Assembly (NCBI RefSeq): GCF_019166065.1
Contig: NZ_JAHTBN010000003.1
Span: 620,001-684,000, forward strand
Direction: 5' to 3'
Length of the DNA: 64,000 bases
From: Candidimonas humi
GTDB lineage: Bacteria > Pseudomonadota > Gammaproteobacteria > Burkholderiales > Burkholderiaceae_B
The notes beneath the pieces are model-generated. The model did no database searches. It saw only the letters and a program-made list of their open reading frames with translations, and was not told the DNA's origin. Made by a program: the position numbers and the translations under genes. Positions 33,197 to 43,153 of this stretch are shown in pieces; position 1 is the stretch's first letter; every line of letters starts with the position of its first letter.

Positions 33197-36100
33197 TCAA
33201 GAACCCGTGTGGTGGGTCTCGACCTGTTCCAGCGGCTCGGCAGCAGCCACGGTTGCCGGCTTGCGGGCGCGGCCCAGCTTGACGGCAGGTGCGGGAGCGG
33301 GCGCGGCGGGCAGGCTCTGGCGCGTTTCGATCCATTCCATGCCGGCGGCCTCGATGACTTCACGCAGAGGGCTGCGCGACTCGGGGGTCGCCGTGGATTC
33401 GGATCGGGTCGCGTCAGACCGGGTCACGTCAGACCGGGTCACGTCAGACCGGGTCGCGTCAGATTGGGCCGTCGAGACGGGTTGCGCCTCGATAGCCGCG
33501 GCTGCGGCCTGGTAGGGCTGCGCCTGAGGTACGACTTGCTCCGGTGCCGCATCCTGTGTCGGGGCGGCCTGCGATGCGACGGCTTGTGCCGGGGCGGCGG
33601 CAGCTTGGGCTTCCGCCTCGGGCTGTGCCTCGGCATGTTCCGGCGTTTCGGCCGCCGGGGCCGTCGCGACGTGCGTCGCTACCTGCTCTTCCTGCACCGC
33701 TGCGCTGTCCGCGGCAGCTTCGGCGGCTACGCCGACAACAGCCTCGGGTTCGGCATGCGCCTGGGCGCCATGCTCTGCCGCGGCCGGCAGGGCGTCCGAC
33801 GAGGCGGCTTGCGCTTCGGTGCGAGCGACTGGCGCTGCAGCGTGTGCGGCCTGCTGGACGGGCTCGCCTTCGGCGACCGCGAGCGGTGCTGCCACGTGGG
33901 CAGGCTCGGGGAAGGCGCCCATGGTTTCGGCGGCGGCCGGCAGAGTGGCCGGGTCGAACACCGGGGTTTCATGGGGAACGAAGGCGGCGGCTGGCGTATC
34001 GGCTTCGGCGGACTCGGCGCCCGTGGCATCGGCGCCACGACGGCCGCCACGACGGCTGCGGCGGCGACGGCGGCGGCGTTCGGGATCGAGCTGTTCGCCT
34101 TCGGCCTCGGGCGCGTTGTCGGCGGTGGCCGCAACGGCTTCGGTGTCGAGATCGCTCGTGGGCTCGTCGGCCGGAGCAAGCGGCGCGGGGACGGCGGATT
34201 TGGCTGCGAGTTCCGTCACGGCAAGCGTCGCGGCAGCCGCGGCGTTGTCGCCAGCTTGCGATTCCAGCCCTTGGGTTTCCACGGCCTGGGTTTCGGGGGC
34301 GGCGTCATCGCGGCGGCGACTGCGGCCGCGGCGATTACGGGTGCCGCGGCCCGCCTGGGCGGCGTCGCTGCGTTCTTCGCTTTCGGCGGCGGCGCCGGGT
34401 GCTTGCCGTTCGGCCGTTGCGGAGGCGTTTGCGGCCTCGGCGTCGTTGCGCCGGTTGCCACGGCCTTGCGGGCGGCGTATTTCTTCCATGCCTTCGGGCG
34501 CGTCGGCGCGCCGGCTGCCGGCGCCGCGGCGCTGGCGATTGCGCTCGCCATCGCCGCGCTCGCCGCGTTCGCCACGTTCGCGCCTGTCGCCCTGGCGTCC
34601 ATTGCGGCCGCGCGTTTGCGAGGAGGCGGGCCGTTCCGTGCGGGCCGGCTCAGTAGCCGGTTTTTCGGCAGTGGCCGATTGCTCGGGGGCTGCGCCGGTG
34701 ACCCAGTTCATGAAACGGCGGAACAGCCCGCCGCCGGCGCCGGCCGCCGCCGCGCTGGCGGGCGCAGCTTGCGCGACAGGTGGCTGCTGGGGCGTGGGCG
34801 CGGGTTGCGCCGGGGTGATGCCCTTGACCAGCGCCTCGGGGCGCGGCTTGGTTTCGTGTTCCTTGGGAGCCCAGACCACTTCGGTATCGGGGCTTTGTGC
34901 CAGCTCGAAGCTGGTCTTGATTTCTTCCAGGCGCGGGTCGTCGTGACGCAGGCGCTCGATATGGTGGTGCGGGGTTTCCAGGTGCTTGTTGGGGATCAGC
35001 ACCAGGTTGACCTTGAGGCGCGACTCGATCTTGGTGATGTCGGCGCGCTTTTCGTTGAGCAGGAAGGTCGCCACGTCCACCGGCACCTGGGCATGCAGGG
35101 CGGCGGTGTTTTCTTTCATGGCCTCTTCTTGCAGCAGGCGCAGCACGTGCAGGGCGCTGGACTCGGCATCGCGGATCACGCCGGTGCCGTTGCAGCGCGG
35201 GCAGGTGATGTGCGAGCCTTCGTTCAGGGCCGGGCGCAGGCGCTGACGCGACAATTCCATGAGGCCGAAGCGGGAAATCTTGCCCATTTGCACGCGGGCG
35301 CGGTCGAAGTGCAGGGCGTCGCGCAGCCGTGTTTCGACGGCGCGCTGGTTCTTGCCTTCTTCCATGTCGATGAAGTCGATGACGATCAGGCCGCCCAGGT
35401 CGCGCAGGCGCAACTGGCGGGCCACTTCGTCGGCGGCCTCGAGATTGGTGCGTAGCGCGGTTTCTTCGATGTCGGCGCCGCGCGTGGAGCGCGCCGAGTT
35501 CACGTCCACCGCCACCAGCGCTTCGGTGTGGTCGATCACCACCGCGCCGCCCGAGGGCAGTTCCACGGTACGGGAATAGGCGGTCTCGATCTGGTGTTCG
35601 ATCTGGAAGCGCGAGAACAGCGGCACGTCGTCGCGGTAGACCTTGACGCGTTGCACGTTGTCGGGCATCACCACGCTCATGAAGGCCTTGGCCTGCTCGG
35701 CGATGTCGTCGGTATCGATGAGGATCTCGCCGATTTCGGGCGAGTAGTAGTCGCGTATGGCGCGGATGACCAGGCTGGATTCCAGGTAGATCAGGATCGG
35801 CGCGGCGTTGTCGCGCGCGGCGCTGTCGATGGCGTTCCAGAGCTGCATCAGATAGGACAAGTCCCATTGCAGCTCTTCGACGCTGCGGCCGATGCCGGCG
35901 GTGCGCGCAATGATGCTCATGCCGCCGGGGACTTCCAGGCGCTCCATGGTTTCGCGCAGTTCCTGGCGGTCTTCGCCTTCGACACGGCGCGAGACGCCGC
36001 CGCCGCGCGGGTTGTTGGGCATCAGCACCAGGTAGCGGCCGGCCAGCGAAATGAAGGTTGTGAGCGCCGCGCCCTTGTTGCCGCGTTCTTCTTTTTCGAC

Positions 36101-36406
36101 CTGGATGATGAGTTCCTGGCCTTCGGCCAGGGCGTCCTGGATGCGCGCGGTGCGCACGTCCACGCCTTCCTTGAAGTAGCTGCGGGCGATTTCCTTGAAG
36201 GGCAGGAAGCCGTGGCGGTCTTCGCCGTAGTTGACGAAGCAGGCCTCGAGGCCCGGTTCGATGCGAGTGATGATCCCTTTGTAGATATTGCCTTTGCGTT
36301 GTTCACGCCCGGCGGATTCTATGTCGAGGTCTATGAGCTTCTGGCCATCGACGATTGCGACGCGTAATTCTTCTTGGTGCGTCGCATTGAACAGCATCCG
36401 TTTCAT
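33197..36406 (-). CDS. rne: Ribonuclease E
   Basis: 1069 residues. The catalytic half (about 1-510) has the S1 domain ([20 protein letters not shown]), the DNase I-like site with [13 protein letters not shown] and [10 protein letters not shown], and the zinc-link CPRCNGTG. The C-terminal half is low-complexity: an Arg-rich RNA-binding region (about 580-720) and Ala/Glu/Gln-rich sequence for degradosome contacts. A 15-bp tandem repeat encodes SD(A/V)TR units close to the C terminus. It initiates mRNA decay and processes rRNA and tRNA. A long leader precedes it, as expected for autoregulation. Confidence 0.96.
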   Translation of the reverse strand: MKRMLFNATHQEELRVAIVDGQKLIDLDIESAGREQRKGNIYKGIITRIEPGLEACFVNYGEDRHGFLPFKEIARSYFKEGVDVRTARIQDALAEGQELIIQVEKEERGNKGAALTTFISLAGRYLVLMPNNPRGGGVSRRVEGEDRQELRETMERLEVPGGMSIIARTAGIGRSVEELQWDLSYLMQLWNAIDSAARDNAAPILIYLESSLVIRAIRDYYSPEIGEILIDTDDIAEQAKAFMSVVMPDNVQRVKVYRDDVPLFSRFQIEHQIETAYSRTVELPSGGAVVIDHTEALVAVDVNSARSTRGADIEETALRTNLEAADEVARQLRLRDLGGLIVIDFIDMEEGKNQRAVETRLRDALHFDRARVQMGKISRFGLMELSRQRLRPALNEGSHITCPRCNGTGVIRDAESSALHVLRLLQEEAMKENTAALHAQVPVDVATFLLNEKRADITKIESRLKVNLVLIPNKHLETPHHHIERLRHDDPRLEEIKTSFELAQSPDTEVVWAPKEHETKPRPEALVKGITPAQPAPTPQQPPVAQAAPASAAAAGAGGGLFRRFMNWVTGAAPEQSATAEKPATEPARTERPASSQTRGRNGRQGDRRERGERGERGDGERNRQRRGAGSRRADAPEGMEEIRRPQGRGNRRNDAEAANASATAERQAPGAAAESEERSDAAQAGRGTRNRRGRSRRRDDAAPETQAVETQGLESQAGDNAAAAATLAVTELAAKSAVPAPLAPADEPTSDLDTEAVAATADNAPEAEGEQLDPERRRRRRRSRRGGRRGADATGAESAEADTPAAAFVPHETPVFDPATLPAAAETMGAFPEPAHVAAPLAVAEGEPVQQAAHAAAPVARTEAQAASSDALPAAAEHGAQAHAEPEAVVGVAAEAAADSAAVQEEQVATHVATAPAAETPEHAEAQPEAEAQAAAAPAQAVASQAAPTQDAAPEQVVPQAQPYQAAAAAIEAQPVSTAQSDATRSDVTRSDVTRSDATRSESTATPESRSPLREVIEAAGMEWIETRQSLPAAPAPAPAVKLGRARKPATVAAAEPLEQVETHHTGS
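33406..33465 (-). repeat. Four 15-bp tandem repeats inside rne
   Basis: GGGTCRCGTCAGACC repeated four times head to tail (last copy with two changes). In frame it encodes [20 protein letters not shown] in the disordered RNase E tail, so copy-number change would alter the protein by five residues per unit without a frameshift. Confidence 0.9.
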
Positions 36407-36914
36407 GAGTGGTTTTCTCCGTAGTCATGACGCGTCGTTCATCGACGCGCGACCTCGGGTCACTCGGTGTGTAACGCTGCAAGCGAGCAGAACAGGGAAG
36501 GCAGGCTGATTATGTCAGCGTGGCCCACCCGGGAGTCAGGTAGGCACGGCGTACCGAAGGGCACGCAGTTCAATCAGCAGGAAGGTCAGGTTCACAATAT
36601 GTCTGTGGTTGACAAGATGAGTGCTGGAACGACAGGCGCGAAGGATTTGCCGCGACTGGTGCATAAAACGAGACTGGACTTGCGTAGCTTTCAGCGCCGC
36701 ACGCGGGTTGACGATATTGCCATGACGGGCGCGGCGCTATGCCGCTCCACCGTCGGGCAGGACTGAATTACCCCGGCGACCTAGTGACCCAGAAGCTGAA
36801 ACGCAAGCAGTACAATAGCCCTTCTTTGCCCGACGGAGACGCATCCGTTGCATCTCTACGCCCGGCATTTTTCAGCTTCTATAGGCTGATGTGATTATAT
36901 TTCCGCTTTCGTCC
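36407..36914. promoter_or_regulatory. rne leader and rluC promoter region
   Basis: 508 bp between divergent rne and rluC. RNase E genes usually have a long 5' leader that mediates autoregulation, which fits. An 11-bp perfect inverted repeat, AGAAGCTGAAA at 36791-36801 and its complement at 36870-36880, lies in the rluC-proximal part and brackets a TACAAT box near 36810. A 99-codon open frame here lacks support. Confidence 0.5.
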
Positions 36915-37865
36915 ATGCGCAAACCCGATATGCAAGCAGCTGTTTTGCCCGCCGTGCGCGTCCTGCGCATCGACGCCGAGCAGGCGGGCCAGCGCATCGA
37001 CAATTTCCTGATGCGCGTGTGCAAAGGCGTGCCCAAAAGCCATGTCTACAAGGCGGTGCGCAATGGCGAGGTACGCGTCAATAAGGGACGCATCGGCGCC
37101 GACTATCGGTTGCAAGAAGGCGATAGCGTACGTGTGCCGCCGATGCGCCTGCCCGCCCCGGGGGATGCCAGGCCGGTGCCGCCGGCGGTCTTTCCCGTGG
37201 TCTATGAAGACGACAGCCTGCTGGTGATCGACAAGCCGGCCGGCGTGGCCGTGCATGGCGGCAGCGGGGTGTCTTTCGGGGTCATAGAGCAATTGCGCGC
37301 CGCACGCCCCGGCGCCACCCTGGAACTGGCTCACCGGCTCGACCGCGAGACCTCCGGGCTGCTGATGATCGCCAAGCGGCGCAAGGCGCTGGTGGCGCTG
37401 CATGCCATGCTGCGCGAAGGGCTGGGCCGCAAGCAGTACCTGGCGCTGATATGCGGCGACTGGGTCAACGACAAGCAGCATCTGCGCCAGCCCCTGCTGA
37501 AGTGGCTGACCGCCTCCGGCGAGCGGCGCGTGCGGGTCGACCCCGAGGGCCGGCCGGCCCACACCATCGTCACGCTGCGGCGGCGTTACGGGGCCTACAG
37601 CCTGGTCCAGGCCGAATTGCGCAGCGGACGCACGCATCAGATCCGGGTGCACCTGGCCCATGCGGGCCATCCTATCGTAGGCGACGAAAAATACGGGACG
37701 GACGAGGTGCGGGCCGAATTCGCCCGCCTCGGGCTGCGGCGCATGTTCCTGCATGCCTGGCGCCTGGAAATCCCGCATCCGATCACCGGTGTCTCGCTGG
37801 AACTGGTGGCGGACCTGCCGCCGGCCTGCGTACAGGCGCTGGATTACCTGGAGCAGCATTCGTGA
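36915..37865 (+). CDS. rluC: Ribosomal large subunit pseudouridine synthase C
   Basis: 316 residues. S4-like RNA-binding domain at the N terminus (GQRIDNFLMRVCKGVPKSHVYKAV), then the catalytic motif HRLDRETSGLL with the essential aspartate, and ELRSGRTHQIRVHLAHAGHPI(V)GDEKYG. It forms pseudouridines 955, 2504 and 2580 in E. coli 23S rRNA. No good SD is seen; I took the ATG at 36915, though 36930 is possible. Confidence 0.92.
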   Translation: MRKPDMQAAVLPAVRVLRIDAEQAGQRIDNFLMRVCKGVPKSHVYKAVRNGEVRVNKGRIGADYRLQEGDSVRVPPMRLPAPGDARPVPPAVFPVVYEDDSLLVIDKPAGVAVHGGSGVSFGVIEQLRAARPGATLELAHRLDRETSGLLMIAKRRKALVALHAMLREGLGRKQYLALICGDWVNDKQHLRQPLLKWLTASGERRVRVDPEGRPAHTIVTLRRRYGAYSLVQAELRSGRTHQIRVHLAHAGHPIVGDEKYGTDEVRAEFARLGLRRMFLHAWRLEIPHPITGVSLELVADLPPACVQALDYLEQHS

Positions 37866-38515
37866 AGCCATATCGTGTCGTGGTGTTCGACTGGGACGGC
37901 ACCGTCATGGATTCCACCCACAGCATCGTGGCCTCCATCCAGGGGGCTTGCGCCGACCTGGAACTGCCCGTGCCCCCCGCGTCCGAGGCGCGCTGGGTGA
38001 TCGGCCTGTCCCTGGAAAGCGCCTTGCGCCGCGCCGTGCCGCAACTCACCGCCGCGCAATATCCGATGTTCCTGCAGCGCTACCGGGCCCATTTCCTGAG
38101 GCAGGATCCGGACCTGGCCCTGTTCGAGGGCATCGCGGCGCTGCTCGACGAACTGCAAGGCCGCGGCATACGCCTGGCAGTGGCCACCGGCAAGAGCCGG
38201 GTGGGGCTGGACCGGGTGCTGGCCAAGCTGGGCCTGCGCGAGGCTTTCGCTGCGACCCGCTGTGCCGACGAATCCCAGGGCAAGCCGCATCCCGCCATGC
38301 TGCTGGAGCTGATGCAGGAATTGGACGTCGAGCCCGCGGAGATGGTGATGGTGGGCGACACCTCGCACGACATCGAAATGGCCCACGCGGCGCAGGTCGA
38401 TGGCGTGGCCGTCGAATACGGCGCCCACGACCGCGAAACGCTGCTTTTGTCCAGGCCGCTGGCAATGCTGCCCAGCGTGGCGGAATTGCGGGCCTGGCTG
38501 GCGCAGCGGGCCTGA
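37862..38515 (+). CDS. HAD-superfamily phosphatase (Gph/phosphoglycolate-phosphatase-like)
   Basis: 217 residues from a GTG that overlaps the rluC TGA (GTGA). All HAD motifs are present: VVFDWDGTVMDST, VATGKSRVGLDRVL, GKPHPAML and GDTSHDIEMAHAAQ. The cap is a C1 helical type. The rluC-coupled location is common in betaproteobacteria; the physiological substrate is not known. Confidence 0.9.
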   Translation: MKPYRVVVFDWDGTVMDSTHSIVASIQGACADLELPVPPASEARWVIGLSLESALRRAVPQLTAAQYPMFLQRYRAHFLRQDPDLALFEGIAALLDELQGRGIRLAVATGKSRVGLDRVLAKLGLREAFAATRCADESQGKPHPAMLLELMQELDVEPAEMVMVGDTSHDIEMAHAAQVDGVAVEYGAHDRETLLLSRPLAMLPSVAELRAWLAQRA

Positions 38516-38546
38516 AGGTCCGGCCCGCGGCCTGCAAGGGCGCCTC

Positions 38547-39371
38547 TCAGGGCAGCGCTTGCAGTATGCCCAGGGTCTCGGCGTCCGGCTCGCCGCTGTA
38601 GTTGCCGGGGCGATAGTGCATCTGGAATGCGGCAATGACACGGCGTGTCGCCGGGTCGAGCTGTCCGCTGTCGGGCACTTCGTAGCCGACGCGGCGCAGT
38701 TGCCGCTGGACCCAGGCGATGGGCGGCAAGCCCTCTTGTTCGAAGCGCAGGCGGTACTGGCGCGCCTTGTCGGCGTCATACCAGCGGCCTATGCCGGCGC
38801 GGGCCAGTTGCGCCCAGGGAAAGGCGGGGCCGGGGTCGGTCTTGCGTTGCGGGGCGATATCGCTATGCCCCACGATGTTGAAGGGCTTGATCTGGTGGCG
38901 CCGGATGATGCCGCGCAGCAGGGTGGTAAGTGTGGCGATCTGCGCGCGGCTATAGGGCGCCCAGCGGCCATCGCCGAGCGGTCCGCGGTTGACGATTTCT
39001 ATGCCTATGGAACTGGCGTTCAAGTCGCTGCGGCCATACCAGGAACTCTCGCCGGCGTGCCAGGCGCGGCGGTTCTCGTCGACCAGTTGGTAGACATGTG
39101 GCGTGGGCGCATCGGTGATCAGATAGTGGCTGCTGACGTTGCCGCGCGACAGGATATCCAGCGCGGCGATATTGTTGGCCACGGTGTAGTGCAGGACGAC
39201 GATGCTGACGCGGCTGTCCTGGCTCTTGGCCTGGATGCTGTGGTCTATGTGCAGGGTTGCCGGCCCTCGGGCGGCGCAGGCGGCCAGCAGCACCGCCAGG
39301 GCGGCCGTCGCCAGGCAGCGCAAGGCGCGTGCGGGGGCGGGCGGGCGCGCCCGCCCCTCGCCGCGAGACAT
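38547..39371 (-). CDS. AmiD-type N-acetylmuramoyl-L-alanine amidase, predicted lipoprotein
   Basis: 274 residues. N-terminal signal with lipobox LLAAC (Cys 32) predicts an outer-membrane lipoprotein. The amidase_2 domain has the zinc histidines in VVLHYT and NIVGHSDIAPQRKTDPGPAF and an IGIEIVN glutamate; a C-terminal PG_binding_1 domain ends at ILQAL. Size matches E. coli AmiD. The start is uncertain: an in-frame ATG at 39497 has a better SD but would put 42 more residues before the signal. Confidence 0.85.
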   Translation of the reverse strand: MSRGEGRARPPAPARALRCLATAALAVLLAACAARGPATLHIDHSIQAKSQDSRVSIVVLHYTVANNIAALDILSRGNVSSHYLITDAPTPHVYQLVDENRRAWHAGESSWYGRSDLNASSIGIEIVNRGPLGDGRWAPYSRAQIATLTTLLRGIIRRHQIKPFNIVGHSDIAPQRKTDPGPAFPWAQLARAGIGRWYDADKARQYRLRFEQEGLPPIAWVQRQLRRVGYEVPDSGQLDPATRRVIAAFQMHYRPGNYSGEPDAETLGILQALP

Positions 39372-39511
39372 TCTCGTCGAGGGGGGAATCGCGCAGCCTG
39401 CGGGCGCCCGGGCGCGTTCGCCGCCGCGCGGCATCGCTAGCGGGAAAAGGGCCGCGCGTCTTCCGTCGGATGGCCCTGCGCGCATGCTGTGTTCCATGGA
39501 CGAGCCTCGCC

Positions 39512-40285
39512 TCAGCGCGCCGCCAGGAACAGGAACAGGGTGGGCAGCTTGCCCAGTTCCGGGGCGGCCCGGCCGTTCCAGTCGGACACGGCGCGAGTCT
39601 GGATCCATTCGTCGCGCGTGGTCAGGGCGCGCGCCACGCACAGCCGGGTGCTGCCCTTCAGGCTGCGGCACAAGGCCTCGAACAGGGCGGCATTGCGATA
39701 GGGGGTTTCTATCATGATCTGAGTCTGTTCCTGCTTGCGCGAGATGTCTTCCCAGGCTCGCAGGCGCTGCGTGCGTTCGGCGGCGTCGACGGGCGCGTAG
39801 CCGTGGAAGGCGAAACGCTGGCCGTCCAGGCCGCTGGCCATCAGCCCGAGCAGGATGGACGAGGGGCCGACCCAGGGGCGTACGCGCAAACCCATGCCAT
39901 GCGCCAGCGCGACCACGCGCGCGCCGGGGTCGGCCACGGCCGGGCAGCCGGCCTCGGACACCAGGCCGATGTCGCCGCCGGCGAGCAGGGGCTGCAGCCA
40001 GGCGCGCATCTGCGCGGCGTCGGTCTTGCGGTCCAGGGTGTGGATGACGATGTCCTGCAGGGGCGCGTGGGTGCCGATGAGCTTGAGAAAGGCCCGGGCG
40101 GTCCGGGCGTTTTCGGCAATATAGGTGGTAAGGCCCGCGGCGAGCTCGCGCGCGGCCTGCGGCAGCCAGAGTTCGGGCGCGGCCTCGCCCAGTCCGACGG
40201 GAATCAGGTGCAGTATGCCGCCGCGCCTGTCGTCTTTCGGGGCGAGCGGGGCTTGTGGCGCTTGTTGTGGCGCCGGCCTGCTCAT
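39512..40285 (-). CDS. Tetrapyrrole-methylase-fold SAM methyltransferase, RsmI-like paralogue
   Basis: 257 residues. The fold is that of RsmI (16S rRNA C1402 2'-O-methyltransferase): LHLIPVGLGE at the start instead of the usual LYLVATPIGN, SEAGCPAVADPGA, GPSSILLGLMASG and MIETPYRN. These substitutions mark a betaproteobacterial paralogue with unassigned target. Its ATG overlaps the maf stop by four bases. Confidence 0.85.
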   Translation of the reverse strand: MSRPAPQQAPQAPLAPKDDRRGGILHLIPVGLGEAAPELWLPQAARELAAGLTTYIAENARTARAFLKLIGTHAPLQDIVIHTLDRKTDAAQMRAWLQPLLAGGDIGLVSEAGCPAVADPGARVVALAHGMGLRVRPWVGPSSILLGLMASGLDGQRFAFHGYAPVDAAERTQRLRAWEDISRKQEQTQIMIETPYRNAALFEALCRSLKGSTRLCVARALTTRDEWIQTRAVSDWNGRAAPELGKLPTLFLFLAAR

Positions 40286-40863
40286 TTGGCCTCCCGCAAG
40301 GGGTCGAAGCCGAACGAGCGCAGCATGCCGGTCAGGGCGATGAGCGGCAGGCCGACGATGGCGGTGGGGTCGTCGGAGCGTATTTCTTCCATGAGCACGA
40401 TGCCCAGGCTTTCGGCCTTGGCGCTGCCGGCCGTGTCGTAGGGCTCTTCCAGGCGCAGGTAGGCGTCGATCGCGGCGTCGTCCAGCTCGCGGAAGCGGCA
40501 CCAGGTGACCACGTCGGCGATTTCGCGGCGGCGGCCGTCGGTGACGCACAGCGCGCTGTGGAATTCGACGGTGCGTCCGCTGAGCCTGCGCAGTTGGGCG
40601 CGGGCGCGTTCGGGATTGCCGGGTTTGCCTATCGGGTCGCCATCGACCGTGGCGACTTGGTCGGAACCTATCAGCAGGGCGCCGGGGTGCCGCGCGGCGA
40701 CCGCGTCGGCCTTGGCGGCGGAAAGCCGCAGCGCCAGCTCGGCCGGGTGTTCGCCGGGGCGCGGGGTTTCGTCGACGTCGGGCGAGATGGCTTCGAAGGG
40801 CACGCGCAGGCGTGCCAGCATGGCTGTGCGATAACGGGAACTGGAGGCCAGGATGAGACGCAT
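40282..40863 (-). CDS. Maf-family nucleotide pyrophosphatase (YceF-like, 7-methyl-GTP type)
   Basis: 193 residues. LILASSSRYR at the start, SDQVA with the catalytic Asp, and EPYDTAGSAKAE, which resembles the 7-methyl-GTP-specific YceF branch more than the dTTP/UTP Maf branch. It hydrolyses non-canonical nucleotides. Divergent from the yceD-rpmF-plsX-fab cluster, as in many proteobacteria, with a 286-bp gap. Confidence 0.92.
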   Translation of the reverse strand: MRLILASSSRYRTAMLARLRVPFEAISPDVDETPRPGEHPAELALRLSAAKADAVAARHPGALLIGSDQVATVDGDPIGKPGNPERARAQLRRLSGRTVEFHSALCVTDGRRREIADVVTWCRFRELDDAAIDAYLRLEEPYDTAGSAKAESLGIVLMEEIRSDDPTAIVGLPLIALTGMLRSFGFDPLREAK

Positions 40864-40884
40864 GCGGGATATGTCTGGTTTGGT

Positions 40885-40914
40885 TTGACTAGAAAAGGCT
40901 GAAGGCGCTATTAT
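40885..40914 (+). promoter_or_regulatory. Predicted sigma-70 promoter of the yceD-rpmF-plsX-fab operon
   Basis: TTGACT at 40885-40890 and TATTAT at 40909-40914, spacer 18 bp. It points to yceD and would give a leader of about 230 nt. Confidence 0.6.
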
Positions 40915-41149
40915 CTAATGTTTTTGCCGGTTTTTGGAAAGCCTCTAGGCAAGGAAGTTTAATGAGAGGCGGCCAGGGCCAGTGTAGGTGAAGGGGCCAG
41001 TGGGCCTGGATCCAAGTGTAGGCTTGGCTAGGCCTGTAGGTTTGGGCCCCGGGGGTTTTTAGGGGCCTATAGTGGGCCTGCAGGGGACCCAAAAGGGGCC
41101 CATAGGCCCGGCACACTGGTAATTGGTAGGGCAGGGGAAGGGTACGGCC
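40915..41149 (+). promoter_or_regulatory. GGCC-rich leader of the yceD operon
   Basis: Between the promoter and the yceD ATG the sequence holds many GGGCC/GGCCC/GGCCT elements (about 40973-41110), several mutually complementary (GGGGCC with GGCCC; TAGGCCT with AGGGGCCTA). It can form multiple stem-loops. No known riboswitch class was recognised. Confidence 0.4.
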
Positions 41150-41683
41150 ATGGGTGTTTCCGCCCCTTATATCGACACATATGAACTGACGCGCCTGGGG
41201 CAGCGGCTCGAAGGCCACACCCCGTTGCGGCAGTTTGCGCGCCTGGTCGAAGGTTTGCCCGACCAGGGCGATGCGCAGGCCGATTGGTCCTTGCGCGGCG
41301 AACAGGATGCATTGGGGCGCCGCTTTCTGCACTTGCAGGTGGCGGCGGGGCTCGTGCTGGAATGCCAGCGCTGCCTGGCGCCCTTCGTGTTGCGGCTGGA
41401 TGCGTCCAGCCGGCTGGAAGTGGTGTCCAAGGCGGCCGATCTCGACGACGAGAGCGGCGACGAAGGCGAAGAGCCTGTCGAGCGCATCCTGGCTTCGCGG
41501 CGCCTGGACGTATTGGCGCTCGTCGAGGACGAATTGATCCTCGGCGTGCCGTATGTGCCCAAGCACGATGTGTGCCCCGATGCGCCGCGGCCGCCCGATG
41601 ATGTCGCGGGCGGCGCCGAAGCCGAAAGCGGCCCGGGCAAGCCTTCGCCGTTCGCGGTGTTGGGCGGGCTGAAAAAGAATTGA
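41150..41683 (+). CDS. yceD: YceD/DUF177 family 23S rRNA-accumulation protein
   Basis: 177 residues. ECQRCLAPF carries the conserved CxxC and the C-terminal region has the usual VEDELIL..P..P.H..C motif of DUF177. Always adjacent to rpmF; affects 23S rRNA accumulation in E. coli. The ATG at 41150 has AGGGGAAGGG upstream. Confidence 0.9.
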   Translation: MGVSAPYIDTYELTRLGQRLEGHTPLRQFARLVEGLPDQGDAQADWSLRGEQDALGRRFLHLQVAAGLVLECQRCLAPFVLRLDASSRLEVVSKAADLDDESGDEGEEPVERILASRRLDVLALVEDELILGVPYVPKHDVCPDAPRPPDDVAGGAEAESGPGKPSPFAVLGGLKKN

Positions 41684-41736
41684 GTTTTTTCGATTAACTT
41701 GCAGGTACAATTGCGACCTGTTTTCCAGGAGTCATC

Positions 41737-41919
41737 ATGGCTGTTCAACAAAACAAGAAGAGTCCGTCCAAACGCGGCATGCACCGCTCGCACGACTTTT
41801 TGTCCGGTCCGGCAACGGCGGTCGAGCCCACCTCGGGCGAACTGCACCTGCGCCATCACATCAGCCCCAACGGCATCTATCGCGGCCGCAAGGTCGTCAA
41901 GACCAAGAACGACGAATAA
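41737..41919 (+). CDS. rpmF: 50S ribosomal protein L32
   Basis: 60 residues: [20 protein letters not shown] is the canonical L32 N terminus. Preceded by CAGGAG. Part of the yceD-rpmF-plsX-fab cluster. Confidence 0.97.
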   Translation: MAVQQNKKSPSKRGMHRSHDFLSGPATAVEPTSGELHLRHHISPNGIYRGRKVVKTKNDE

Positions 41920-41978
41920 TCACGCTGCGAGCGCGGCCGTAGTGCCTTGTCCACGACGCTAGGCGGCCCGCGCTTCCG

Positions 41979-43064
41979 ATGGCTACAACCGTGATTCGAA
42001 TCGCTATCGATTGCATGGGCGGGGACATCGGCTTGCCGGTCACGATTCCGGCTGCGCGCCAGTTCGCGCAGAAGAACCCGGATACGCGTTTCCTGCTGGT
42101 CGGTGACGAGGCCGCCATACGCGCCATGTTGGACCAGCAGGGCCGCGACGCCAGCGACTGGTGCCAGATCCTGCCCGCTTCCGAGGTCGTCTCCATGGAC
42201 GACTCGGTCGAGGTGGCATTGCGCCGCAAGAAAGACTCGTCCATGCGGGTCGCCGCTCAGGCCGTCAAGGACGGCCTGGCCGATGCCTGCATATCCGCGG
42301 GCAATACCGGCGCCTGGATGGCCATCACCCGCTACGTGCTCAAGACGCTCGACGGCATCGACCGTCCCGCCATCGCCACTTTCATCCCGAACCAGACGGG
42401 CGGGGCGACCACCATGCTCGACCTGGGCGCCAATGTCGACTGCACCGCAGAACACCTGCTGCAGTTCGCCATCATGGGCGCGGCTCTGGCCAAGACGGTG
42501 GACCACCGCGAGCAGCCCACCATAGGGCTGCTCAATATCGGCGAGGAAGTCATCAAGGGCAATGAGGTGGTCAAGCAGGCCGCCGAGCTGCTGCGCGCCA
42601 GCGGGCTGAATTTCTACGGCAACGTGGAAGGCGACGACATCTGCAAAGGCACCGTCGACGTGATCGTCTGCGACGGCTTCGTCGGCAATGTGGTGCTGAA
42701 ATCGCTCGAAGGGCTGGCCCGCATGGTCGCCAACATGATGCGCCAGGAATTCAAGCGCGATCCGCTTTCGCTGCTGGCCGGCGCGCTGGCGACGCCGGTG
42801 CTCAATCGCTTCCGCGACAAGGTGGACAACCGGCGCTACAACGGCGCGGCGCTCCTGGGCCTGCGCGGCATCGTCTTCAAGAGCCACGGTTCGGCCGACA
42901 TCTATGCCTTCGGCTGCGCATTGCGGCGCGCCCACGAAGCGGTGCAGAACGGCCTGCTTTCGGGCACGACCAGTGCCATCGACCATCTGCGCCAGAACCT
43001 GCAGGCCGCCGCGGAGCAGTCCGCCGCGCTCGCGCAGTCTCCCGTGCCCCAGGCGGGCACCTGA
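41979..43064 (+). CDS. plsX: Phosphate acyltransferase PlsX
   Basis: 361 residues. [13 protein letters not shown] start, [24 protein letters not shown], and the C-terminal [16 protein letters not shown] are diagnostic. It makes acyl-phosphate from acyl-ACP for phospholipid synthesis. Followed by fabH with an 89-bp gap. Confidence 0.96.
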   Translation: MATTVIRIAIDCMGGDIGLPVTIPAARQFAQKNPDTRFLLVGDEAAIRAMLDQQGRDASDWCQILPASEVVSMDDSVEVALRRKKDSSMRVAAQAVKDGLADACISAGNTGAWMAITRYVLKTLDGIDRPAIATFIPNQTGGATTMLDLGANVDCTAEHLLQFAIMGAALAKTVDHREQPTIGLLNIGEEVIKGNEVVKQAAELLRASGLNFYGNVEGDDICKGTVDVIVCDGFVGNVVLKSLEGLARMVANMMRQEFKRDPLSLLAGALATPVLNRFRDKVDNRRYNGAALLGLRGIVFKSHGSADIYAFGCALRRAHEAVQNGLLSGTTSAIDHLRQNLQAAAEQSAALAQSPVPQAGT

Positions 43065-43153
43065 CATGAAACTATCCCTGCGCTCGCTATCCGCCCGCGG
43101 CTCGTATGCCGCTGCGCCTGGGCAGCCGAGCGCCTGACGACATGAGACAGCAC

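Noticed and set aside
36467-36766. 99-codon frame in the rne/rluC gap
   Set aside because: No SD, no family resemblance, and it lies antisense to the rne leader.
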